Positions 54,698-64,000 of a DNA stretch of 64,000 nt are shown in pieces; positions within the stretch are counted from its first letter, which is position 1, and every line of letters starts with the position of its first letter. The translations under genes were made by a program, and so were the position numbers. A model generated the notes under the pieces. The model saw nothing but the letters and a program-made list of their open reading frames with translations, made no database searches and had not been told where the DNA came from. Source of the stretch: Spiroplasma endosymbiont of Agriotes lineatus (lineage in GTDB: Bacteria > Bacillota_I > Bacilli_A > Mycoplasmatales > Nriv7). The stretch covers positions 124,001 through 188,000 of the forward strand of contig NZ_OZ026448.1 of assembly GCF_964019485.1 (NCBI RefSeq). Direction: 5' to 3'.

Positions 54698-54946
54698 TTA
54701 TCGTCCTTTAATTACAATAAATAAGGCAATAAGTACACAAGTAACACCAAGAATAGTAAAGATTGGGTGTTGCGAAAATGTTCGTGCCATTGGTTTAAAT
54801 AGTTCTAAAATTGTTAAATTGCTAGTAATAAACTTTTGGAAATTGACAAGACCTTCGCTAATATAGTTTGTTAAAGTTTCAAAATGACTACCAGCTAATA
54901 GTCCAAGAACAGTTATTAAGATAAAAATAATAATTAGTTTAAACAT
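54698..54946 (-). CDS. Plectrovirus small membrane protein, 82 aa
   Basis: MFKLIIIFILITVLGLLAG, central LELFKPMARTFSQHPIF, C-terminal membrane segment LGVTCVLIALFIVI and basic end KGR. Likely minor coat or assembly protein. Confidence 0.6.
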   Translation of the reverse strand: MFKLIIIFILITVLGLLAGSHFETLTNYISEGLVNFQKFITSNLTILELFKPMARTFSQHPIFTILGVTCVLIALFIVIKGR

Positions 54947-54948
54947 TT

Positions 54949-55233
54949 TTAGTTACCTTGTTTTGTTTTTATCGGTTTTACTTGTTTTTTAACTTTTCCT
55001 CAGGCACTTAAACGACCTTTATTTTTAACTGCATATTGGCGTTGTTTTTCTAAATTAACTTGTTGACTACCAAATCCAAGAATAATTGCCATAAGAAATT
55101 CTACGGCCAGCGTTAAGAATAGAGGAAATATTAGTTGAATATTTGTTCCCGGTACTTCAAGACTTCAAATTAAATCAAAAACTTTATAAAGCATTTGAGC
55201 GAGAAAGTCGGCCATTTTTGCGAGATTTTCCAT
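54949..55233 (-). CDS. Plectrovirus small membrane protein, 94 aa
   Basis: MENLAKMADFLAQMLYKVFDLIW, central hydrophobic LIFPLFLTLAVEFLMAIIL, basic tail. Follows the ATPase gene. Confidence 0.6.
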
Positions 55234-55239
55234 TTTTTA

Positions 55240-56225
55240 TTATTCCTTTTCTTTCATTTTTCTTAAAAATTTGCTAAATTTATCCATTTTTAAGTATTCT
55301 AAGTCTTCTAAATCAATTGCTGTGTCAGTATAGTATTTGTCTTCATAGTCAGGATTAACTTTTAAATTTAAGTAATCTCTTAAAAATGCTAGGTAAAAAG
55401 AATTGTAAGTGTTAAGTGTTGGTAAAGGAATTTTTAGTTTAAAAAAATAAATATCAAGTGCAGGAATATCACGATATTTAACGCGACGACCTTTTTTACT
55501 ATTTTTAGCATCAATTAAGGTGTTTCGTCAGCGTTCATATTCTTCAATACTAGTAAAGGTACCATAGATGACTTTTAAATAGGGACGAAAAATATTAACG
55601 GGTTTTTTACGAATGCCCACAATCTCACATTATTAGCAATATCGCGAACTTTAACTCAAATATGTTTATCTCTTTGACCGCTAGCGAGAACAATATGACC
55701 AAAATGCCGTGCCAGAGCGAAATATTCTTGAATACCGGTTTCTTCGTTTTTGGTATTATTTTTTTCTCAATCAGTTCCTTCTAAAAATAAGTTGGTTTCA
55801 TCTCACAAAAGTAAGGTTTTGTCTGGCAATACTGGATAATCAAAGTCTAACAAACCCATATGGCCTAAACTTAATTTTTGGGTTTCTAGTAATGGAAATG
55901 TTGATGCGATATTATATTTTTTCTTTTTTAGTAATTTTGATGCGTATACTAGAAAAGCGGTTTTTCCAGTTCCTAATGAACCAATCACAATATTTAATGG
56001 TGAGTTTTTTAAGAAGTTAATAACTTTGTTAATTTGTGTTAAATTACCGATTTTAAAAAGAAAAATTAAAATACAACCTGCTAAAAATAAATAGCTTACA
56101 ATGTTTTTAAAATAACCGTTGTAAATATATCAAATTGCTCCTCAATGTCATAAAATTAAAAATGAGGTGCGATTTAATTCAATAAAATGGTTATTTTTTT
56201 CTATTATTCATTTGCAAAATTTCAT
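55240..56225 (-). pseudogene. Plectrovirus P-loop assembly ATPase, broken
   Basis: Membrane segments near the N-terminus, Walker A GSLGTGKTAFLVY, Walker B-like LLLWDETNLFLEGTDW, then ALARHFGHIVLASGQRDKHIW. Zot/pI-type. About one break, shared with P2. Confidence 0.72.
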
Positions 56226-56249
56226 CTTGCACCTCACTTTATTTTTTTG

Positions 56250-56492
56250 TTAGCGTACTGCTCCAAGTAATTTTTCAAACATTTTAAAGCAAATAAAGAA
56301 TATTGCCAAAATAAATGGAAAAATGAATATTCAGTAGTCAGCAAAGAAATTACCGACTTGTGGCATATTAACAGCAATAATTTCCCACATTTTAGTAAAC
56401 GCTGTTATAATCGCATTCCATAATTTAGTCATCGCGTCACTAGCTGTTATTTTTGTTACTGCTGGTGCTTCTGTTAAGAAAGTTCCAATCAT
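56250..56492 (-). CDS. Plectrovirus coat protein candidate, 80 aa
   Basis: MIGTFLTEAPAVTKITASDAM, amphipathic helix, membrane segment YWIFIFPFILAIFFICF, basic-hydrophobic end MFEKLLGAVR. GAAAGGGGGTG ribosome site is the strongest in the block, fitting an abundant product. Confidence 0.68.
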
Positions 56493-56657
56493 ATAATCAC
56501 CCCCTTTCTTTTTAAAACATTCATCATTTATATTCAAAGTTTTTCTTAAATTTGTTAAAACCACGATTAACCTTAACACGATTGTATTTTTTCCTAATTA
56601 ATTTTGAATTTCTTTGGGAATGCATCACAATGTAACTTCTTGACATTAATTTTTTCT

Positions 56658-56888
56658 CTATCTAAATACTGATATGGTTTTCCAAAGTAGCATTAGAATA
56701 AATCACACCATAATCGCTGTTAAGAATCAAAAAGCAATGTTTGCTATTAAAAGTCAAAGTGTTTCTTGAGTTAAATCAATTTCTTTACCACCACTAATAT
56801 GAGCCGGAATAACTGTAATTTGAATAAATAAATCTCAGAAAGTTTGTTTAATTTGTTCTCAATTAAATTCTTTTAAATTTACTGTCAT
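56658..56888 (-). CDS. Plectrovirus small membrane protein, 76 aa
   Basis: MTVNLKEFNWEQIKQTFWDLF.., Trp-rich hydrophobic core LWLLIANIAFWFLTAIMVWF. Confidence 0.6.
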
Positions 56889-56891
56889 TTT

Positions 56892-57053
56892 TTATCTACC
56901 AAAAATCATTTTTATTGGTAAATACATAATTGAAATTAATGCGAAAAGAAAAGTGATGATAATAATTAATCCGGCAATAAACGCAACTTGTGCAGGCATT
57001 TTTTCTATCGGAACAAACAGTTCTAAGAATTCCATGATAATTTTTCAAAACAT
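56892..57053 (-). CDS. Plectrovirus very small membrane protein, 53 aa
   Basis: MFWKIIMEFLELFVPIEKMPA then a single membrane segment; start overlaps the previous stop. Confidence 0.55.
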
Positions 57054-57274
57054 TATTTTTTATCCGCGTTATTGTTTTTTGAATTAGGAGCTTTAACTCA
57101 TTCTTCAAAGCGAGCAATAAATACTTTTTCGTCTTTTGTAAAATTACCAGTATTACTTTTAATGGCATTTTTATATTTAATTCGCATTTTTATTTTGGCA
57201 TAAATTTTATAAGCAAAATATGCCAATAGCATGATGCTGATAATAATAAATATTAGTCCAATCGCAATATTCAT
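57053..57274 (-). CDS. Plectrovirus small membrane protein, 73 aa
   Basis: MNIAIGLIFIIISIMLLAYFAY membrane segment, charged C-terminal half. Confidence 0.55.
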
Positions 57275-57288
57275 TTTTAAACTCCTTT

Positions 57289-57607
57289 AAAATAGTTATA
57301 ATTTATATCTTTTTTGTTGTTTTCTTTTTTGGCAATGAAGAAGCCTAATAATTCTTGTCCTTTAATTAACTTGGTTTCATTTTCTTTTTGATTAATTGAA
57401 ATTACTTGATATTTACTTACTATTTTTAATTATTCCGATGCAAATTGAATTTTCATATTTTCCTTTATAAACAAATCGTTTTGGAAACCAAATACCGATT
57501 TGTTCATTAAATCACGGAATTTTTGGGGCTTTAATAAGCATTGCGTTTTGCGTTTCTTTTAAGAGATATTTTTTAGTATTTAAGAAAATGTTTTCAATGT
57601 TTTTCAT
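57289..57607 (-). pseudogene. Plectrovirus small soluble protein, broken
   Basis: First gene of the block (MKNIENIFLNTKKYLLKE..). About one break. Confidence 0.5.
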
Positions 57608-57675
57608 AATAAATTACCTTTCTTATAGATAAACTAAGTTATATATATTAACTAAGTTAGTTAACTTAGTTTTTT

Positions 57676-57706
57676 AAACACTTATATATCGCAGATTTAA
57701 GTGTTT
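57676..57706. promoter_or_regulatory. Hairpin in viral leader (P3)
   Basis: AAACACTTA ... TAAGTGTTT, same as 39872-39902. Flanked by AACTAAGTTA-type short repeats. Confidence 0.5.
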
Positions 57707-57798
57707 AAAAAACTTTGTTAGTAAATTTTGTTTTTTAATTAGATAAAAATTTTAATAATTTTAAACTTAGCATACCCCTATATAGAAATTTCTACACT

Positions 57799-58010
57799 TT
57801 AATATCCGCATCCTACCCTTGGAACTAATTTAATAGCGTGTATATTTTTAGGAAATCCACCCATTCATTTTTTTATTGCAAAACAAAACAAATTGCTATA
57901 GCTAATAGGGTGTTATCTATTAACTGGTAAACTTCTTTTGGTTATGGCGACCACCCACAATTTATCGTGCTTTAATACATACCAACATTATTAATTCACT
58001 TGTATTTAAT
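57799..58010 (-). pseudogene. Plectrovirus replication-protein remnant (P3)
   Basis: Same remnant as 39996-40205, about 97% alike. Only the C-terminal part is left. Broken. Confidence 0.45.
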
Positions 58011-58038
58011 TTTCAAAGAACAAACTTTTAACACCTTA

Positions 58039-58071
58039 TAAAATAAAAAGACAATCATTGCTGACTGTCTT
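58039..58071 (-). terminator. Minus-strand terminator at the right end of unit B
   Basis: Same GNRA-loop hairpin as 40236-40268. In the tandem array it would stop transcripts from the next unit's transposase gene. Confidence 0.75.
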
Positions 58072-58312
58072 AATACTTATTCAAATCTTTACCTACCTAA
58101 GAAAACTTTATGCGTCCGAAAAGGTCGCGTTTAGTTTTCTTAGGTATTGCTTTGAAGAAGTAAAACAATCAGCTAATTATATTATTTAATTACTAAACTA
58201 ACCCGCCCTTCCTTGTTATTGTCATTTTTATTCATTACCATTTTATCATATTATTGAATTTTTGCACAATGAAAAATTATTAATTTTATTAAATTTTAAC
58301 TAATATTTTTAC

Positions 58313-59695
58313 TTACTTAAATGTAATATATTTATTTGTATATACAATTCTACCTTTATTAATTCAACTATCATCATTTTTCTTATTATATTTATTTCAT
58401 AATGAACTTTTATATATTTCTTTTCTGATTGCTATTTCTGAATTAATATTTTCATTAATGTAATGTAATACATTTAATTTGTTTAAATTTGCCATTCTTA
58501 AATGTAATAGGTTATTTAAATTCTTATGATTATATATTTTTGCTCCATATCCTAATTGTTGTTTTACTAAATGTGATACATCACTTTCAATGCTGCAACC
58601 GATATTTCATTCTAAATTTTGATGATGAATACCTTGCTTATTATTATTGAAATAATTACTAGCCTTCCTTAACTTTGTTTTAATATCTTTATTTAATTCA
58701 TTTTTAACAACATTACGAATGTTTTTGATTAATTCTTGATGATTTCCATCCTTATATAATTTAATTCAACTATTTAGTGTTACTTTGCGATTTTCAAAAA
58801 TAATATTAAATGCAGTTTGTTTTAATTTTTTAATAGCATGATAACCATCTAAAATATATCTAACATTACCAAAACTATTGGCAATTTCTCTAATTCAAGT
58901 ATCACCATCGCCACAAACAATTATTTTGTCATAATTAATATTTACATAATGTTTTTGTAATTCCTTAATTAATAAATCACGATAATTCATCGTATTTATT
59001 CGTTTACCAACTTTTAACATTAGAAAATGACCTCGTTTGTTTTCTAATTCTCTACGAGCATTTTTGTAATTTTTTTCTTTATGTCCGGTATGAAAAGTAA
59101 CTAAACGAATTCTTTGGTCTTGTTTAACTTTCTGATCTAATGTCGCCAAAAATGTTTCATCTAGTTGAATATATAAATTCTTATTTTTGACATCAATTCT
59201 AGTTTTAGTTTCTTTTTCTGCTAGTTGAAAATATTCGGCAATATCGTATTTATTTAAAATATTTGAAATACTACCTTTTGAAATATAACAATGATTTAGA
59301 GCATCTAAAACATCACGATAGCGTTTACCATCACCCAGAAGACTTAAAACTTTAAATTGGACATCAAAATAAATGCGTTGTTTAGGTAATAGGCCAATTT
59401 CTTTATCTAACAAACATACATATTCAAATTTACCTGATTTTTGATTTCAATATTTATATCGGCGTCGTTTAAAAATAACATCACCAAAAATTGTAATAAT
59501 TGTTCTTGTTGCAAAATGAACTACTTTATAACCTTGTTTTAACCGATAATGATGTAAATATAGGTATTCATCTAATTTTTCGTATTCATTAGCTAGTTGT
59601 TCACATTTGTTGGTGTACATATTTTTATGGGTTGTAAATAAGTTTAATCAATGCTTATTTTCTGGGGTTTTTAAATTATTATTAATTTCTAACAT
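58313..59695 (-). CDS. ISLre2 (UPF0236) family transposase, unit C copy
   Basis: Identical to 47133-48515; intact. Confidence 0.85.
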
Positions 59696-59937
59696 AGAAA
59701 AACCACCTTTCTTGGTATTAATTTTAATAAAGTTTAATTTGGTTTGATTATTTTTTTGTTTTAATGATAATTTTTTCTAGAATTAGTATTCAATATTCTG
59801 AAAAAATGATAGAAATTCTTATTTAATTATTTATAATTAATTTGTATTAATTAAATTTTATAAATTTAAGAAAGGGTCGAGTGATTACTATAAAAATTTA
59901 TTAATTAGCAAAAATTCATGAAAAGGATTTAATTAAT

Positions 59938-62070
59938 ATGAAAAAATTACTTAGTTTATTAAGTACAATAACAATAGCAGGAAGCGGAATGTCGGGCATT
60001 GTTGCCAATAGTCCGTATCCAACTCCAACACAAGAAAAAATAGAAAATATAAATAATAAAAGACAAAAACGAAGCAATAATGAAAATAATAAAATAAATA
60101 GAACAAAAATTGTTATTAAAACAGGTGGGCACATTTTTTCTTCGGGTGTGGTTTTCAACAGTAAATTATATTTTGGTTCATGAGATGGTAATGTTTATGA
60201 GTATGATCCAGCAACAGGACAACAAAAAATTGTTATTAAAGCAAATAGTATTGTTTTTTCTTCGGGTGTAGTTTTCAACAATAAAATATATTTTGGTTCA
60301 CATGATCACAATGTATATGAATATGATCCAGCAACAGGACAACAAAAAATTTTGATCACACTAAAGGATGAAGTTCTTTCTTCGGGGGTCGTGGTCGTGT
60401 TAAATAATAAATTATATTTTGGTTCAGGTGATCATAATGTATATGAGTATGATCCAGTAATAGGCCAACAAAAAATTGTTATTAAAGCAAATAATGTCAT
60501 TCATTCTTCTGGTGTGGTTTTCAACAATAAATTATATATTGGTTCACATGATCACAATGTATATGAATATGATCCAGCAACAGGACAACAAATGGTTATC
60601 ATTACAACAAAGGGCGAGATTTTTGCTAGTGGAATTATTTTAAATAATAAATTATATTTTGGTTCAAAAGATCATAATGTATATGAATATGATCCAGCAA
60701 CAGGACAACAAAAAACTGTCATAAAAACAGAAGAAGGAATTTGATCTTCTGGTGTGGTTTTCAACAATAAATTATATTTTGGTTCAATAGATCACAAAGT
60801 ATATGAATATGATCCAGCAACAGGACAACAAAAAGTTGTCATTACAACAAATGGAGAAATTAAATCTTCTGGGATAGTTTTCAACAATAAATTATATATT
60901 GGTTCAGGAGATCACAATGTTTATGAATATTCAGCAACAGGACAACAAAAAATTGTTATTAGAACAAATAACTGAGTTGATTCTTCTGGTGTGGTTTTCA
61001 ACAATAAATTATATATTGGTTCAGGAGATGGTAATGTTTATGAATACAGTAATTATGATTTAAATTCTAATTTAGGAGAAATTAGTAATAATTTTGATAA
61101 TATAATTTTAAGTGAATTAAATTATTTAAATCCTGATTTAGATATTTCACTATTAGAAATAGTTAACAAAACAAATAATTCAGCGATAATAAAAGAAAAA
61201 AATAATAGTAATAATAAATATTTTGGAGAAGTTATTGTTAATTATAAAATTAAAAATAAAGATGAAATTAATGATATTAATTTAAACGAATTAATTAAAA
61301 GAGCAGTATTTTTTAAGTTTCGAGATGAAAATCCAAATTTAATATTTAAAGAAATAAGTAATGTTAATAGTAATAATTTAAATTTTTCAAATACTGAAAT
61401 AACAAAACAAGAAAATTCATTTTTATGATCTAATGTTCCTAAAAATGTATGTTCTGATAGAGAAATTACCAATAAAACTCCAAATACAAGATCATTTAAT
61501 GTACCCGCTTGTGAATATAATTCAAAATCAAAATTAGTATTTCAAATTACAACAGGATTAACTAAAACAAAACAAGAAAATAAATTAAATGGTTGAAACA
61601 TAAATTCTGATGATGAAATGAAATTAACAGATTTTACAAATATAAATAATAAAAATTCTGAAATCATTAATGTATTATCAAATGAATTTGATTTATCAAA
61701 CACAAATAAACAAGAACAAGAAATGATTTTAAGTATTTTTAAGGAACCCGCTGATAAATTTGAACTTAATCCCAATGAAAAATTAAAAATTACTTATCAA
61801 GTAAGAATAATTACATCTAAAGTTATATTAAATTTAAAACAAAAAATTACAGGAAATATTACTGCCAAAATAATTGATGATAACAATAAAGAACAAATAG
61901 TTACATTATCAATTAAAGAAGCGATGCAAATATTACAAAAATATAGCTTATTGCCAGATAAAATTACTATAGATAAAAACAATGATAACATAACTTTTAA
62001 TGGGGAAGCATTTTTTTCATCAGAAAGAGAAGGGCCAGTAAGAACAAATACAGTTACTACTATAGTATAA
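59938..62070 (+). CDS. Secreted eight-bladed beta-propeller protein, unit C copy
   Basis: Identical to 48758-50890, including the eight 120-bp repeats (60120-61050). The terminator follows at 62165-62200. Confidence 0.85.
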
Positions 62071-62164
62071 AGTTTTATAAAAACGATATTAGCTATTTAG
62101 AACAATAACTTTAATTAAAACAAGCCCAACAAGTTTAAATTTCTTGTAAAAATAAAAAATATTC

Positions 62165-62200
62165 AAACCAGTAATTAACTAAAATTACTGGTTTTTATTT
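62165..62200 (+). terminator. Terminator after the propeller gene (unit C)
   Basis: Same 12-bp stem as 50985-51020. Confidence 0.85.
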
Positions 62201-62216
62201 TGTCAAAATATAAAAA

Positions 62217-62294
62217 ATGAAAAAGTTGTTTAGTTGTCCAAAAGTGTTTGTTATCGTAAAAAGTCATCTTTCTTTTGGCAGTTATAGTTTTTAA
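62217..62294 (+). CDS. Small peptide, 25 aa (unit C)
   Basis: Identical to 51037-51114; weak candidate. Confidence 0.3.
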   Translation: MKKLFSCPKVFVIVKSHLSFGSYSF

Positions 62295-62443
62295 AATATG
62301 CTATTTAGCATTTCAAAATATGACTAAAAAATGAACAATGCCAATTCAAAATTGGGGTAGTGCAATTTCACATTTAATGATAAAATTTGAAGACAGAGTG
62401 AATTTAAGTTAATTACTTAGAGACACATATAATTGTACAGCCT
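62295..62443 (+). repeat. IS256-family 3' end fragment (unit C)
   Basis: Identical to 51115-51263. Confidence 0.8.
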
Positions 62444-62484
62444 CTAGAAAAAACCACGCTTCCTGAATAGTAAATTTTACCAGT

Positions 62485-62973
62485 TTAATTATTTTTAAAT
62501 TCAGTTTTAAATTCTAATATTTTTCATTTGGCATATCTTTCATTTTTGTCTCATTCTCGTACTTTCATTTTTATGTTTTTTAATTTTTTATTTTGATAGG
62601 ATAAAAAATCTTTATTTTCTCAATATCTTGGTTCACTGTTTTTTTCTCAATTTAAATCATATTCTAATGATTTTAATATTGGTAATGTAATCTTGTCATT
62701 TTTGTCAACATAAAATTCTCAATCATTAAGTTTCATTCGTGGAGGCAAGTTTTTGGGCATAAATTTATTTTCTACATTAAATTTTATTTCTCATTTTTGA
62801 TTTCACTTGCTGTTGTCATCTTTTGATGATTTAAGTGTTAATTTTGATTTTTTTAAGTTTAATTCGTATGATTCATTCTCAATTGGCAATGTTGTTTTAT
62901 TTTCTTTTTTAGAACACCCAACTATTGGCAATGTTGTCAGCCCCCAAAGAGCTATTATATTTAAAATTTTCAT
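62485..62973 (-). CDS. Lipoprotein, unit C copy
   Basis: Identical to 51305-51793; lipobox PIVGC. Confidence 0.75.
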
Positions 62974-63022
62974 AAATTTAACTCCTTTATTTTGTTTTTT
63001 CAATATATATATATATATATAA

Positions 63023-64000
63023 TTATACAAAAATTCTTAATATCATTAGAAAGATGGCAAAACCAATTAAAAATTGAAAGGTATAGTAAAAAGCTGGCAC
63101 GGTTTTAAAGATCGGAAAAATGGCGGTTGAAAAGTTAACTGTTGCTTTCGCAATAATTGCTAATGGCCGTAAAATCGTAATGATTTGTGACGCTGTCAGA
63201 ATTCAGTTAATCATTTTGATACTAGCATTCTGAATGGTACAACCAATATCATTAAAGGTTGGTATTCATCGTCCAGAATATTTGCAATTTGCTGGCGGAA
63301 TTAAGTCATCTCATTCTGAGTTGGTTGAACCATCAGGTATAAAGGCTGTGGAATTAAGAACATTAAAGTCATAAATTTTAAAATTGTAATTAGAGATACC
63401 ACCCTTGTGATAAAGTGGAAAAGTTAAGGTAAAAATATTAATACCATAGCGAATATCAATATCGGTATTAAGGTAATTAATACTGTTAGCTGGTTTACTG
63501 GTCGGCAAGGTAATCAGTTTATTATCATAGGATTTAAGGACATTAAAATCAATTTGATAAATGCTATTGTTGTTTTTAATAGCATTATAATTTTTTTGGT
63601 GCGTTTTTTTATCAAAAGTAAAAAAATAACTTCTTAGTAATAATTCTGAGTTTCCTATAATATTTACTAAGTATTTTTTGGGATAAAAAGTAATTAAGGA
63701 GCGATAAAAGAAACCGATTTGAATAAAATAGTTCTTGTTATAATTATCTACGCCTTTAAAATCAATTTCAGTATGAGTGTTTTCATCCATATCAAAAGTC
63801 GCATAAAATAAACTGGCAAAAAAATTGCCAAGAATTTCGTAGATTTCATCAAAGACATTTTTGTAATCGCTGTTGTTAATACCAGGGATGTTGTTTTTAA
63901 AGTATAGGTAAATGTCATTTTTTAATTCAGGGTCGTATCTCAAAAAACTAAATCTAACATTGAGGTAATTTAAGGTACCAAAAAGATACTTAATTAGGTA
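63023..64000 (-). CDS. Plectrovirus adsorption-type protein, 3' part (unit C, continues beyond window)
   Basis: Identical to the C-terminal ~325 codons of 51843-54017; open to the window edge. Start of a fourth prophage copy (P4). Confidence 0.75.

Larger units (their letters stand above)
51843..58010 (-). mobile_element. Plectrovirus (SpV1-like) prophage copy P3, mostly whole but lacking a replication gene
   Basis: Eleven minus-strand genes in the same order as P2; coat, most membrane proteins and the adsorption protein are open. The replication gene survives only as a remnant at 57799-58010. About three breaks in all. Young: repeated without change in unit C. Family Plectroviridae by gene order, single-pass small proteins, Zot-like ATPase and long adsorption protein. 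Confidence 0.8.
46943..58117. mobile_element. Composite unit B (11.2 kb): transposase + secreted protein + lipoprotein + plectrovirus block
   Basis: Left terminus GGTCGCGTTTAGTTTTCTTA; right terminus, read inverted, GGACGCATAAAGTTTTCTTA (end at 58117). About 20 of the first 24 bases match between the two. Same gene order as unit A. Transposase, propeller and adsorption genes are all open, so this is the best-preserved unit. It is repeated from 58123 without visible change. Confidence 0.7.
58123..64000. mobile_element. Composite unit C: exact repeat of unit B, cut by window end
   Basis: Every position checked equals the position 11,180 lower (46943-52820). The five bases GAAAA at 58118-58122 separate the units. 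All open frames of B recur with equal lengths and sequence. No difference was noticed over 5,878 bp. Confidence 0.9.

Noticed and set aside
58123-64000. Treating unit C as plain assembly error and ignoring it
   Set aside because: The junction falls exactly at the element termini, which an assembler error would not prefer; kept as a finding with the doubt stated.

Overview
The window is AT-rich DNA from a Spiroplasma or a very close mollicute relative. TGA is read as tryptophan: ileS, lspA, the pseudouridine synthase, the PTS transporter, uvrC and the GlpT/UhpT-type transporter all run through in-frame TGA codons at conserved Trp positions. The window also holds several copies of SpV1-like plectrovirus DNA, a hallmark of Spiroplasma chromosomes, together with many decaying insertion sequences and pseudogenes. 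All gene limits here use that code.

Layout. 1-4517: a decayed plectrovirus copy on the minus strand that runs off the left edge. 5027-6591: ftsZ and sepF. 7336-13837: a deoxynucleoside-kinase-like gene, then ileS-lspA-rluD-like in a tight operon, then an unrecognised membrane protein. 14234-17672: ecfA1-ecfA2-ecfT (energy module of vitamin/metal uptake ABC transporters) followed by a frameshifted truA. 17730-20244: the 3' remnant of an ftsK-type gene, split by a small inverted-repeat element, then uvrC. 21967-24891: a fructose-type PTS EIIABC gene and manA, one operon for sugar uptake and mannose-6-P/fructose-6-P interconversion. 25-64 kb is almost wholly accessory DNA. The exception is 42.6-46.1 kb, an intact hexose/glycerol-phosphate transporter among broken neighbours.

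The accessory half has a clear architecture. Two related 11-kb units (A, 28789-40314; B, 46943-58117) and the start of a third (C, from 58123) have the same order: an ISLre2/UPF0236-type transposase, a divergent secreted beta-propeller protein, a tiny basic peptide (plus strand), a lipoprotein, and a plectrovirus gene block ending in a replication-gene remnant. A and B are bounded by the same imperfect inverted termini of about 24 bp. Those termini also bound a ~305-bp MITE found at least five times in near-full-length form. C repeats B base for base (offset 11,180) up to the window end. I read this as a composite transposon-virus unit with secreted-protein cargo, recently duplicated in tandem. 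The propeller proteins share a signal peptide and a C-terminal region but carry different propellers. The viral adsorption protein has a variable N-terminal region, part of which is shared without a mismatch with the neighbouring lipoprotein.

Other repeats are two IS3-family copies (one decayed, one apparently whole), two broken IS256-family copies with several remnants, and an internally deleted IS256 derivative. I saw no tRNA, rRNA, CRISPR array or chromosomal origin.
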